A stretch of 25,052 bases of DNA from CAIQPS01 sp963783835 (GCA_963783835.1 CAWAOX010000010.1:1-25052), one strand, 5' to 3'; counted from the stretch's first letter, positions 13,674 through 22,245 are shown. The notes: generated from the sequence alone by a model not told the origin. A program made the numbers and translations.

Positions 13674-14984
13674 CTACTGGCCTATGGCCGAGAGCTCTCC
13701 GAGCAGGACATTGTTATAAGTCTTCACGGGTACCCAGGTCCAGGCCTCGCCCAGCTTCTGCACCTCCAGGATGAAGAAGTCTCGTTTCGCGACGAAGGCG
13801 TCCTTGTAGGGGACGATAGTCACCTTGCCGGTCGGACTGTCGAACGACACATTCGACATGGCCTCGATGACCTTGGCCGGCGTGGTGTCACCACCGGTAA
13901 CCTTGAGGGCGTCGAGATACATCATGACACCCTGCCAGGCAGCATAGCCCTGCGGCGTGGGCTTTTCGCCCGGGTAGAGTTTCTCGTAGCCCGCAATGAA
14001 GGCCTTGTTCTCCGGGTTATCGACCGTATAGGCGTAATAGTCACAGGCGATCATGCCCAAGGAGATGTCGCCGAGCTCGGCCAACTGCGCGTCGCTGAAG
14101 TTGTTCGACATCGTGGTGGCCAGCACGCCCTTCACGCCATAATCGTTGAACTGCTTGACGAACGGGACCGCACCGTTTCCGAAGATCCAGTTGACGGTCA
14201 CATCCGCCGGTTTCATAGCCGTGAGGTAGGCGCTGAAGTCGACCACGTCCATCGGCACGTAGTTCTCGCTCAGCACCTGGCCGCCGCCCTCGTCTACAAA
14301 GGCCTTCTTGAAGCCGGCCGTCAGCGCGTAGGCGGGTGTGTCGTCGTAGTTGATGACGTTGGCTGTCTTGAAGCCCTTCTCGGCCAGGTACTTGCCGAAG
14401 TAGTAGCCGTGCGAATCGAAGATACCCGTGTGTATGAAGGCCAACCCATTGGCGGTCTCCAAGTTCTCAGCCGGCTGCCCTACGACCGACAACTGCGGAA
14501 TGCCTGACGACTTGCCAAGGTAGTCGGTCACCGCTTTCTGCGACGGCGAGAAGATCGGACCGATCATGACGTTGATCTTGTCACTCTCGACTAGCTTACG
14601 GGCCTTGTCGACGGCGACTACCGGGTCGGAGCCGTTGTCCTCGGGGTAGTACTCGAGCGGACGACCTTCCCATTGGTTGCCCATCATGTCAAGGGCGGTC
14701 TTGATGCCCTGATCGGCAAGCTGGCAGTCATAGGCCATGAAGCCCGTGAACCCTTCGTCGAACCCGATCCTGATCGGTTCGCTGGACGCCGCGCCGCTCG
14801 TGGCGGTGGTTTCGCTGCTCCCTGTGCTAGGCGCAGCTGTAGTTACGGTGGTTGCCACGGAGGTCGGAGTCGTCCCGCCCGCGGCGGTCGTGGTCGTGTC
14901 GTCAGAAGCGCTGCCGCACGCGACCAGGATGGCGGACATGCTCAACATCAGGACCAGAACTAAGACCAGGAATTTCCTATTCAT
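13674..14984 (-). CDS. ABC transporter substrate-binding lipoprotein (branched-chain amino acid type)
   Basis: A 436-residue periplasmic-binding-fold protein of the Leu/Ile/Val (type I) family. The N-terminus is a lipoprotein signal: Lys4, a hydrophobic core, then lipobox LVAC with the lipidated Cys23. A Thr/Ser/Ala-rich linker of about 45 residues follows before the folded domain starts at PIRIGFDEGFTGFMAYDCQLADQG. Typical family segments include KARKLVESDKINVMIGPIFSP and FDSHGYYFGKYLAEKG. GGAGGGG precedes the ATG. It is the last gene of the importer run, 136 nt after livF. Ligands of this family include amino acids, amides, urea and aromatic acids. An amine or omega-amino acid fits the upstream genes, and an aromatic acid would fit the ring-modifying genes next door. 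Sequence does not decide. Confidence 0.9.
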   Translation of the reverse strand: MNRKFLVLVLVLMLSMSAILVACGSASDDTTTTAAGGTTPTSVATTVTTAAPSTGSSETTATSGAASSEPIRIGFDEGFTGFMAYDCQLADQGIKTALDMMGNQWEGRPLEYYPEDNGSDPVVAVDKARKLVESDKINVMIGPIFSPSQKAVTDYLGKSSGIPQLSVVGQPAENLETANGLAFIHTGIFDSHGYYFGKYLAEKGFKTANVINYDDTPAYALTAGFKKAFVDEGGGQVLSENYVPMDVVDFSAYLTAMKPADVTVNWIFGNGAVPFVKQFNDYGVKGVLATTMSNNFSDAQLAELGDISLGMIACDYYAYTVDNPENKAFIAGYEKLYPGEKPTPQGYAAWQGVMMYLDALKVTGGDTTPAKVIEAMSNVSFDSPTGKVTIVPYKDAFVAKRDFFILEVQKLGEAWTWVPVKTYNNVLLGELSAIGQ

Positions 14985-15093
14985 GTTTCCCCTCCAAATT
15001 GCGTTCTTGGCTCTTCGGACCTTTGCCGTGGGTGCCAGTGTAGCCCTCCTTCCCCCAACTCGTCTCTAACACCAAACCCTGGATTCCCGCCGT

Positions 15094-15107
15094 CCGGCAG
15101 AAGCCGG
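15094..15107 (-). promoter_or_regulatory. Small stem-loop between livF and the binding-protein gene
   Basis: CCGGC and GCCGG arms with a 4-base loop lie about 14 bases past the livF stop. There is no T-tract. It may trim or stabilise the transcript so that the binding protein is made in excess over the permease, a common arrangement. The evidence is slight. Confidence 0.25.
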
Positions 15108-15120
15108 TACCATGCAGCGT

Positions 15121-15825
15121 TCACTCTCCGACGCCCAGGTAGGTGGCCTTGACCGATTCGTTGTCGATGAGCTTGTCCGGCGTGGACTCATAAACGACGG
15201 TGCCCTTGCTCATGATATAGGCGTAGTCGGCCACGCTCATCGTCATCCCAAAGTCCTGCTCCACCAGAAGAATCGACTCCCCCGCGGCTTTGAGCTCCTG
15301 GATGACCCGGAACACCTCGTCCACCACCACGGGGGCGAGCCCTTCGGAGGGCTCGTCGAAGAGCAGCAGATCGGGGTTGGTCATCAAGGCCCGCGCGATG
15401 GTGAGCATCTGCTGTTCGCCGCCGCTCAGGAGATTCCCCTTGTTCTTGCGCCGCTCGGCCAGCTTGGGGAAGACGGTGAAGACCTTGTCCAGCGTCCAGG
15501 GATCCTTCTTCCCGCTGGTACGGGCGGCCATCTTGAGGTTCTCCAAGACGGATAGAGACGAGAAGATCAGCCTCCCCTGAGGGATGAGCCCGATACCCAG
15601 ACGGGCGATCTTGTATGAAGGTAGACCGACTAGCTCGTGCCCGTCGTAGATGATGCTTCCCTTGCGTGGCGGGGTGAGTCCCATGATCGACCGGATCGTG
15701 GTGGTCTTTCCCATCCCGTTCCGGCCGAGCAAAGCCACGACGGTCGCGTTCTTGACCTCCAGGGACACTCCCTGCAGTGTGTAGCTATCGCCGTACCAGG
15801 TGTGGATGTCCTTGACTTGGAGCAT
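15121..15825 (-). CDS. livF: Branched-chain-type ABC transporter ATP-binding protein LivF
   Basis: A 234-residue cytoplasmic ATPase. Walker A is GRNGMGKTT, the ABC signature LLSGGEQQML, and Walker B LLLFDEPSEGLAP. The opening (DIHTWYGDSYTLQGVSLEV) and the VVVDEVFRVIQELKAAGESILLVEQ stretch identify the LivF rather than the LivG type, and the length fits. It starts 3 nt after the livG stop and is co-transcribed with it. It pairs with LivG to drive import through LivH/LivM. Confidence 0.95.
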   Translation of the reverse strand: MLQVKDIHTWYGDSYTLQGVSLEVKNATVVALLGRNGMGKTTTIRSIMGLTPPRKGSIIYDGHELVGLPSYKIARLGIGLIPQGRLIFSSLSVLENLKMAARTSGKKDPWTLDKVFTVFPKLAERRKNKGNLLSGGEQQMLTIARALMTNPDLLLFDEPSEGLAPVVVDEVFRVIQELKAAGESILLVEQDFGMTMSVADYAYIMSKGTVVYESTPDKLIDNESVKATYLGVGE

Positions 15826-15828
15826 CGA

Positions 15829-16590
15829 TCACCCACCTGCCCCTGGCTGCTTGCGGCTGCCCATGTAGATCTCCCTGACCATCTGGTTGGAGCGGATCTC
15901 GTCGCAGGTGCCCTCGCAGGCGATCTGTCCGTAGTGGAGGAGTATGACGCGCTCCGCGACCCCGAAGACGAGGTCCATATCGTGGGCGATCATGAGGACG
16001 GTGATCGTCGAGCCCAGGTCGCGGATCCTTCTGGTGATGTCCGCGCTCTCGGTGGTAGTGAGACCACAGCTCGGCTCGTCCAGCAGCAACAACTCCGGAT
16101 GGCTGGCCAGACTCAGCGCGATCTCCAGCTTTCGTTGCTGCCCATACGCCAGCGAACTGACGATCTCGTCCCTGAGGTCCCATAAGTCCGTGGACTCGAG
16201 CAGTTCTTGGGCGGCCGCCTTGAGAGCCCGATCCTTGAAGAACGGTCGAAAGAATCCGTACCGGCTCTTCTCGACTCCCTGCAAACCGATCATCGCGTTG
16301 ACCAGGGTGCTCTGGTACGGAAAGAGGCTGGTGATCTGGAAGGAGCGGGCCATCCCCAGGTGCGTCCGCGTGTAGACCGACGCATTGGTGATGTCCTGCC
16401 CCTTGAACAAGACCTTCCCTCCGGAGGGCTTCAGTTGCCCCGTGAGGAGGTTGAAGAGGGTCGTCTTGCCGGCGCCGTTAGGCCCGATCAGGGCCAGCCT
16501 CTCGCCCGGCTCGATGCCGAAAGTGACGCTCTTGACCGCGGAAAGACCACCGAAATGCACCGACAGGCCCTGAGCCTCAAGCAGCGCCAC
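15829..16590 (-). CDS. livG: Branched-chain-type ABC transporter ATP-binding protein LivG
   Basis: A 253-residue ATPase with Walker A GPNGAGKTT, a slightly altered signature (SLAYGQQRKLEIA in place of LSYGQQR) and Walker B LLLLDEPSCGLTTTE. The LivG-specific early FGGLSAVKSVTF and the ITSLFPYQSTLVNAMIG segment are present. Most relatives have GLNP or GMNP after the Walker B glutamate and proline; here it reads CGLTTTE. It starts at a GTG inside the end of livM (14-nt overlap), so it is translationally coupled. Confidence 0.94.
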   Translation of the reverse strand: MALLEAQGLSVHFGGLSAVKSVTFGIEPGERLALIGPNGAGKTTLFNLLTGQLKPSGGKVLFKGQDITNASVYTRTHLGMARSFQITSLFPYQSTLVNAMIGLQGVEKSRYGFFRPFFKDRALKAAAQELLESTDLWDLRDEIVSSLAYGQQRKLEIALSLASHPELLLLDEPSCGLTTTESADITRRIRDLGSTITVLMIAHDMDLVFGVAERVILLHYGQIACEGTCDEIRSNQMVREIYMGSRKQPGAGG

Positions 16591-17656
16591 CGGTCACCTT
16601 CTTCCATAGCCGCAGAACCTCGGGGCCCAGGCCCTGATATCGACCCTTTGTCCAGGGGATCATCATGATCGCTATCACGAACATCGCGCCGAAGATAAGA
16701 GGCCAGCGCTGAGGCATGTAGATACTGGCAACGTACTCGACCCCCACGTAGAACACTGCGGCTACGAGTGGCCCGAAGAACACCGTCGTGCCCCCAAGGA
16801 TGACCAGCAGGAAGGAGATGTCGCTCGTGATCATGGCGAGGTTATTGGGGACGAGTGTGCTCCCGAAGTACGCGAACAGCACGCCCGCCACGCCGCCGAA
16901 TACCGCGGCGACAATCCAGGACGTGTACTTGTAGAGCCAGGTGTTGTATCCCAACGCCTGCATGCGCCGCTCATTGTCGTGGATGCCCCGCAGGCCGTAG
17001 CCGTAGTGCGAGTTGACGATGCGGTACATGAGAAAGAGGCAGACGACACCTATGACGAAGACCAGGTAGTAGTACTGAGTCGAGTTCGTCTGGGCGCCGA
17101 ACCCGATATTTGCCTCCGGGATCCCCGACAGACCCGTCGTGCCACCGGTGACCGGCCGCAGGCTGACGGCCACGCGGGAGAGCAATTCTCCAAAGGCGAT
17201 GGTGGCAAGGAGGAAGTAGATGGGATTAGCCGCCCCCGCTCCCACCCCGAACACCCGGAAGGCGGGAACACCGAGGATCGCGGCGACCGCCGCCGTGACG
17301 ATGATCGCGAGCAACAGGCTAAGCCAGAAGCTGGAGAGCCCGACTTTGGTGACCAAGACGGCGGCGGTATACGCGCCCGTTCCGAAGAAGGCGGCGTGCC
17401 CGAAGCTGGGGATGTTCGCATAGCCCCAGATGAGGTTCAAACTCATCCCAAAGAGACCGAAGATCATCATCTTCGTGACAAGGCTCGAAACGAAAGAGGG
17501 GATGAATAGAGGCAGCAGCAGCACGATGATGGCGACGACTGCGATGGGCAGCACCGTCTCGACCATTGGGCGAGGAGCCCTTCGCGCCGCGGGGTCCTCG
17601 GGGGGTGGAACGGCGATGGGGGGACCCCCTGGGATTTGTCCGAGTTCTTCGTCCAT
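16577..17656 (-). CDS. livM: Branched-chain-type ABC transporter permease LivM
   Basis: A 359-residue inner-membrane permease. A Pro-rich cytoplasmic N-terminus (about 30 residues) precedes a run of hydrophobic helices beginning at VLPIAVVAIIVLLLPLFIP. The family segment SLNLIWGYANIPSFGHAAFFGTGAY (the usual G-x-L-SLGHAAFFG region) and the conserved GGTTVFFGPLVAA loop near the C-terminus are clear. The ATG overlaps the livH stop by one base (TGATG), and the end overlaps livG by 14 nt. It forms the channel with LivH. Confidence 0.95.
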   Translation of the reverse strand: MDEELGQIPGGPPIAVPPPEDPAARRAPRPMVETVLPIAVVAIIVLLLPLFIPSFVSSLVTKMMIFGLFGMSLNLIWGYANIPSFGHAAFFGTGAYTAAVLVTKVGLSSFWLSLLLAIIVTAAVAAILGVPAFRVFGVGAGAANPIYFLLATIAFGELLSRVAVSLRPVTGGTTGLSGIPEANIGFGAQTNSTQYYYLVFVIGVVCLFLMYRIVNSHYGYGLRGIHDNERRMQALGYNTWLYKYTSWIVAAVFGGVAGVLFAYFGSTLVPNNLAMITSDISFLLVILGGTTVFFGPLVAAVFYVGVEYVASIYMPQRWPLIFGAMFVIAIMMIPWTKGRYQGLGPEVLRLWKKVTGGAA

Positions 17657-18516
17657 CAGAACACCTTCCTACCGATAAGCCCGCTCGGACGTATCAGTAG
17701 CACGGCGAGAAAGACGATCCAGGCGAAGAACAGCGCGACCTGCGGGACATAGGCTTTCCCGAAGGTATCGAGGAGTCCGATGACGAGCGCTCCCAACATC
17801 GTGCCCTGGATGTAGCCGGTGCCGCCTACCACCACCACGACCAGCGTGAGGAGCAGAAGGTTGTCCCCCATGGACGGGTAGGCCCCGGTGATGGGCGCCC
17901 CGATCACGCCCGCGACGCCGGCCAGAGCCATGCCGAGCAGGAACACTAGCGTGCTGACGAGACCATAGTTGATGCCCAGGCTGACGGTCATGTCCTTGTT
18001 GTCCATCCCGGCCCGGATGATGGCGCCGGCGCGCGTCCTATCCTGTATGTACCAGAGTAGACCGAGGACGAGCAGGCCAACGCCGCACACGAAGAGCCGG
18101 TAGATGGGAAAGCTCAATCCCCCGATCGTGACCACGCCCGTCAGGAAATCCGGGGTCTGCATGATCTTGGCCCGCGGTCCCCAGATCCAGAGGACGACGT
18201 TGGCGATAATGATCGAGATGCCGATCGTGAGCACCCCTTGCTCGGGCACCCTCCCGTAGAGTCTCTTCAGGAAGAACGCGTACAGGGCGTACCCTATGAC
18301 CGCCAGAGCGGCGGCTGCCACAATGATCGCCAACCAGAAGAGGTCGAGCGTGTTGACGATCTGGATGCCGATGTAAGCGCCCAGCATGTAGAGGGCGCCG
18401 TGAGCGAGGTTGAGAACCCCCATCACGCCGAACGTCAGCGAGAAACCGGCGGCCAGCAGGAACAGGATGAACGCATAGGACAGCCCGTTCAGCCCGGTCA
18501 CCAGCGCTTGGCTCAT
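17656..18516 (-). CDS. livH: Branched-chain-type ABC transporter permease LivH
   Basis: A 286-residue inner-membrane permease with about eight hydrophobic segments. It shows the LivH opening LNGLSYAFILFLLAAGFSLTFGVMGVLNLAHGALYMLGAY and the later VVVGGTGYIQGTMLGALVIGLLDTFG. The ATG at 18516, directly behind GGGGGAAGA, is chosen over a start nine codons upstream. It is the first of the transporter genes, 111 nt after moaF on the same strand, so the transporter may share the upstream ald transcript or have its own promoter in that gap. Confidence 0.95.
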   Translation of the reverse strand: MSQALVTGLNGLSYAFILFLLAAGFSLTFGVMGVLNLAHGALYMLGAYIGIQIVNTLDLFWLAIIVAAAALAVIGYALYAFFLKRLYGRVPEQGVLTIGISIIIANVVLWIWGPRAKIMQTPDFLTGVVTIGGLSFPIYRLFVCGVGLLVLGLLWYIQDRTRAGAIIRAGMDNKDMTVSLGINYGLVSTLVFLLGMALAGVAGVIGAPITGAYPSMGDNLLLLTLVVVVVGGTGYIQGTMLGALVIGLLDTFGKAYVPQVALFFAWIVFLAVLLIRPSGLIGRKVF

Positions 18517-18627
18517 TCTTCCCCCAACCCCCGTCGTGGGCATTCCCCCAGCCGCCCTACACCGCCGAGTGAGGGCGCCATCTGCGGGGTCCAGAGTAGC
18601 ACGAAGCCAAAAGCGCTGCTCAAACGA

Positions 18628-19467
18628 CTATCTCCCCTCATGAGAAGTCACGTTGAGCAGTCGCGCGCGTGCGCCGACCGGGAAGTCCACCACCCCTCCG
18701 CAGCGGTCCTGCGCGTGGCCGAAGATCTTCCCCATGGTCCTCATGGCGCTGAAATCGGCCACTACCGCGCCCAGCGTGGGGACGATCTTCTCTCTCCACA
18801 CGAAGAGGTAGAGCTGTTCGCCCAGCTTCAGGTAGTGACAGCGGTCGGTGTCGGCGAGGCCTTTCTCAGACCCCATGAGGCACTGCCACGTGTAGAAATC
18901 CTCGTTGAGATAGATGTGCTCGTAGCGCTCCGTGGGGCTGTAGGTGTACTCCACACGGCGCCCGATGAGTTCCGCCGTGGCCATATGACGCGGGGTCTCG
19001 GCAGTGAAGGGCGCGTCCACAGCGGCGCTCGAGAATGCGGCGGACACCGCCGTCAATTCCTGTCCGGCCGCGATGCGGGCCACGAGCGAGTGGCCGACGT
19101 CGGGCGCGCTCGGCAGCACCGCGACGAGAGTGGTGGCTATCCCTTGCTCGAGATCGAGGATCAGGCTGACGCTCGTCGGTGGGTCCTGTCGCGCGATGAA
19201 GTCGACGAAGTACAGGCCGTCCCGCACCTTCAGAGCGAAGTAGCCCGCCTCCCCCTTGTCCCCATCGGCCCGACCACTATCGCCGGCGGGCGCGGACCAG
19301 GCCACCTTCGAATCCGAAAGGAACCGGTACTCGAGCGCCCGTCCATCCTCGAAGTGAAGCCCGTGAGTTGAGCCGGCGAGGTCTCCCGTCGGCGGCGGGG
19401 TGTAGTTGTCCGGGGCGAAGGCCTCGGCCAGCTTCCCCACAGATATCCAACGCGCCGATTCCCCCAT
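18628..19467 (-). CDS. moaF: MoaF family protein
   Basis: A 279-residue protein of the MoaF family. The N-terminal half opens with WISVGKLAEAFAPDNYTPP and HFEDGRALEYRFL. The C-terminal half has RVEYTYSPTERYEHIYLNEDFYTWQCL and CHYLKLGEQLYLFVWREKIVPTLGAVV. The two halves look like repeats of one beta-rich module (YFALKVRDGLYFVDF in the first matches CHYLKLGEQLYLFVW in the second). Databases often call it a molybdenum cofactor biosynthesis protein, but to my knowledge the name comes from the Klebsiella monoamine (moa) regulon, and a cofactor role is not established. Its place after an aminotransferase and alanine dehydrogenase fits amine metabolism. It has no signal peptide. GGGGGGCGG precedes the ATG. 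Its biochemical role is unknown. Confidence 0.8.
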   Translation of the reverse strand: MGESARWISVGKLAEAFAPDNYTPPPTGDLAGSTHGLHFEDGRALEYRFLSDSKVAWSAPAGDSGRADGDKGEAGYFALKVRDGLYFVDFIARQDPPTSVSLILDLEQGIATTLVAVLPSAPDVGHSLVARIAAGQELTAVSAAFSSAAVDAPFTAETPRHMATAELIGRRVEYTYSPTERYEHIYLNEDFYTWQCLMGSEKGLADTDRCHYLKLGEQLYLFVWREKIVPTLGAVVADFSAMRTMGKIFGHAQDRCGGVVDFPVGARARLLNVTSHEGR

Positions 19468-19522
19468 CGACCGCCCCCCTATGTCGGTTGCGCGAGTACC
19501 GTCGGCCCCGCGGTCACTCTCG

Positions 19523-20899
19523 TCAATAGTCCCTGAGGATATCGATCGTGATGTCGGTCGCCTTGTATGCGTATTCGCGCGGGACGGTCAGCGGCGGCAT
19601 GAAGCGGAACACGTTGCCGTAGCGGCCGCACGGCGTCATGAGGACGCCCTTGTTGAGCAGCCTCATGGCGATCTCGCCGACCTTTGACGGTTCCAGCGGC
19701 TCCTTGGTCTTGCGGTCGGCGACTACCTCCACGCCTATCATCAGCCCGCGGCCCCGCACCTCTCCGATGCATGTGACGTTCGGCATGGCGTCGGTGAAGC
19801 GTCCCCGGATCTCTTCGCCGAGCTGGGTGGCCCGGCCCAGAAGGTCCAGTTCAGGATCGGTGATGATGTCGATGTTGGTCATGCAGACCTCGCACCCGAG
19901 GGCGTTGCCCGCGAAGGTGCTCGGCTGGGACCCCTCGGGAAGGCTCTTCTCGATCTCGGCCTTGTAGGTAAGGCCTGCCATCGGGACGTCGCCCCCCATG
20001 CCCTTGCCCCACGTGAGCATGTCGGGCTTGACTCCCGAGTGCTCTATGCACCACATCTTGCCCGTGCGGCCCGCCCCCGACTGCACCTCGTCGGCCACGT
20101 AGAGGCAGCCGTACTTCTCGCACGCCTCTTTGATGATCTGGAAGAACTCCGGCGGCGGAGCGACGTAGCCCCCCTCGCCCTGCTGCGATTCGATGACCAC
20201 CGCGGCGACGTCGTCGGCCGCCGTGTAGGGGGTGTTGAGCACGTAATCGACGTACTTGCCGCACTGCACGTCGCAGTTGGGGTAGGTCATGTTGAACGGG
20301 CAGCGGTAGCAGTAGGCGTAGGGAAGGTGCTGAACGCCGGCGATGAGCGGCCCCCAGCCATGGCGGTAGTTGTACCCGGTGGTGAGGGCGGCCGTGCCGC
20401 ACCACACACCATGGTAGGCCCCCTGGAAGGCGAGGATCTGTGTGCGGCCTGTATGCCTGCGGGAGAACTTGATCGCGGTCTCCACAGCGTCGGAGCCGGC
20501 CTGGAAGAACGAGGTGTGACAATCGCCGCGCAGGCCTTCGGGCATGATGCCCGATACCTTCTTGGCCAACTCGATACGCTTGGGGTTGGTGATGTCGGTG
20601 GTGTGCATGATGAGCTCGCACTGCCGGCGCACCGCCTGGAGCACCTTGGGATGGCCCCGGCCCACGGCGTTGACGGCCACTCCGGCCGCCATGTCTATAT
20701 AGAGGTTGCCGTCGGCGTCCTTGGCCGTCGCGCCCATGCCTTCGGCGAGGATGACCGGAAAACCCCCGCCGCCTCGGGTGAAGGCCTCGTATTTGGCGGA
20801 CTCTTCCATGAGCGCCGCTACCCTTGGACCCGGCACCTTGGTGATCATCTGGGGAGCGTCGGGGAACGAGAGACCCATCAGTTCAGCTTCGGAGATCAT
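19523..20899 (-). CDS. Class III PLP aminotransferase (omega-amine/4-aminobutyrate type)
   Basis: A 458-residue fold-type I aminotransferase. The PLP lysine is Lys299 (TWGKGMGGD), with Asp270 and Gln273 in VADEVQSGAGRTGK and the phosphate-site AGSDAVETAIK at 134-144. General appearance is 4-aminobutyrate or omega-amino acid:pyruvate transaminase. An insert with Cys197, 200, 209 and 213 (YCYRCPFNMTYPNCDVQC) recalls the cysteine-rich loop of some GABA transaminases. The ATG at 20899 (GAAAGGAT upstream) is preferred to a TTG 12 codons earlier. It lies 54 nt after alanine dehydrogenase. That pairing is known from taurine:pyruvate aminotransferase systems, where alanine dehydrogenase regenerates pyruvate, so pyruvate is a likely acceptor here. 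The amine donor is not known. Confidence 0.88.
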   Translation of the reverse strand: MISEAELMGLSFPDAPQMITKVPGPRVAALMEESAKYEAFTRGGGGFPVILAEGMGATAKDADGNLYIDMAAGVAVNAVGRGHPKVLQAVRRQCELIMHTTDITNPKRIELAKKVSGIMPEGLRGDCHTSFFQAGSDAVETAIKFSRRHTGRTQILAFQGAYHGVWCGTAALTTGYNYRHGWGPLIAGVQHLPYAYCYRCPFNMTYPNCDVQCGKYVDYVLNTPYTAADDVAAVVIESQQGEGGYVAPPPEFFQIIKEACEKYGCLYVADEVQSGAGRTGKMWCIEHSGVKPDMLTWGKGMGGDVPMAGLTYKAEIEKSLPEGSQPSTFAGNALGCEVCMTNIDIITDPELDLLGRATQLGEEIRGRFTDAMPNVTCIGEVRGRGLMIGVEVVADRKTKEPLEPSKVGEIAMRLLNKGVLMTPCGRYGNVFRFMPPLTVPREYAYKATDITIDILRDY

Positions 20900-20953
20900 C
20901 TGCTGCCCATCCTTTCGGCTCGAGGGCACGAACAACGCCGCGTTCGCACGATC

Positions 20954-22060
20954 TTAGATTTCGTAGGCCGCACAGTCCATGCCGACGCCTTCGGCGACCG
21001 CTTTCGACACAAGCTTGCCCTGCAACACGTTCAGCCCTTTGGCCAGAGCCGGGTCCGCTTTCAAAGCCGCCTTGTACCCCATGTTAGCGAGTTTCGACGC
21101 ATAGGGGAACGTCGCGTTGGTCAACGCGAACGTCGATGTGCGGGCCACGCAACCGGGCATGTTCGCCACACAGAACAGCGTCACACCATCGATCCTTATG
21201 ACCGGGTCCTGGTGGGTCGTAGGGACCGCGCCCTCCACGCAACCGCCCTGGTCGATAGCTACGTCGACGACGACCGATCCTTTGCGCATACGCGACATCA
21301 ACGATTTGGTGACGACCTTCTTGGCCCTGGCGCCCGGGATCAGAAGGGCGCCGACCACCGCGTCGGCTTCGACCACCGCCTTCTCGACGTTCAGGTCGTT
21401 CGAGGCCAGCACGGTAAGCCGGCCGCCCAGCACGTCGTCGAGGTATCTCAGCCTGTCGAGGCTCAGATCGAGGATGGTGACATGTGCTCCCATCCCCAGC
21501 GCCATCTTGGCGGCGTTGATGCCCACCGTCCCGCCTCCGATGATGGCCACGTTCGCGGGCGGGGTGCCCGGGACGCCGCCCAGGAGTACGCCGCTGCCGC
21601 CGTTCTCCTTCTGCAGCCAGTGCGCGGCAACCTGGATCGAAAGCCGGCCCGCCACCTCGCTCATGGGAGTCAGCAAGGGAAGCGACCCGTTGTCCAACTG
21701 CACCGTCTCGTACGCGATCCCGATGACGCCGCGATCGAGGAGCGCCTTCGTGAGTTCCGGCGCCGGCGCCAGATGGAGATAGGTGAAAAGGATCTGGTCC
21801 TTGCGCAGGAGCGGGTATTCCTGAGGAAGGGGCTCCTTCACCTTGACGATCATGTCCGCGTCGGCGTAGACGGCTTCGGCCGTCGGCCGGATCTGCGCTC
21901 CGGCACCGGTGTACTCGGCATCGGAGACACCGGATCCCTCGCCCGCGGAGGCCTGGATCAGCACCGTGTGCCCGTCCTCGACGAGGCTCTTGACTCCGGC
22001 CGGCACCATGGCCACCCGGTACTCGTGATTCTTGACTTCCTTAGGAACGCCGACGATCAT
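20954..22060 (-). CDS. ald: Alanine dehydrogenase
   Basis: A 368-residue NAD-dependent L-alanine dehydrogenase (alanine + NAD+ + water to pyruvate + ammonium + NADH). The N-terminal MIVGVPKEVKNHEYRVAMVP contains substrate-binding Arg15. Lys75 lies in VKVKEP and His96 in YLHLAP, and the Rossmann motif is IIGGGTVGINAAKMALGMGA. Length is normal (about 370). The ATG at 22060 sits 7 nt after GGAGGGG; upstream in-frame codons would add a non-homologous stretch. It is divergent from the TetR gene and first in a run with the aminotransferase, moaF and the ABC importer. Its likely job here is to recycle alanine made by the transaminase. Confidence 0.96.
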   Translation of the reverse strand: MIVGVPKEVKNHEYRVAMVPAGVKSLVEDGHTVLIQASAGEGSGVSDAEYTGAGAQIRPTAEAVYADADMIVKVKEPLPQEYPLLRKDQILFTYLHLAPAPELTKALLDRGVIGIAYETVQLDNGSLPLLTPMSEVAGRLSIQVAAHWLQKENGGSGVLLGGVPGTPPANVAIIGGGTVGINAAKMALGMGAHVTILDLSLDRLRYLDDVLGGRLTVLASNDLNVEKAVVEADAVVGALLIPGARAKKVVTKSLMSRMRKGSVVVDVAIDQGGCVEGAVPTTHQDPVIRIDGVTLFCVANMPGCVARTSTFALTNATFPYASKLANMGYKAALKADPALAKGLNVLQGKLVSKAVAEGVGMDCAAYEI

Positions 22061-22100
22061 GTCCGTCCCCTCCGTGGCGACTGTGCTTCCACAGTGAGTG

Positions 22101-22121
22101 TTGTTTATACAGTTGATTAAC
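22101..22121. promoter_or_regulatory. Putative TetR operator, copy 1 (ald side)
   Basis: A 21-bp element that opens TTGTTTATACA and ends GATTAAC, matching the copy at 22246-22266 at 17 of 21 positions in the same orientation. It is 41-61 bases upstream of the ald start. Read on the minus strand it contains TATAAA (22104-22109), a fair -10 box, so binding here would block ald transcription. Confidence 0.55.
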
Positions 22122-22245
22122 ATCTCCTATATATCAGCCCTGCCACGCTCCGTCAAGCACGGGTCGGCTGGTTCTTGATATGTTCAATGATAGGGCGTTT
22201 AGGCCAATAGGACGGTCTCAGCGAGCCAGAACCATGAGAGCCGCC

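Noticed and set aside
20039..22120. A 693-codon open frame on the plus strand antisense to the aminotransferase and alanine dehydrogenase
   Set aside because: Its sequence is His/Arg/Val-rich with no domain, and both minus-strand genes under it have intact catalytic motifs.
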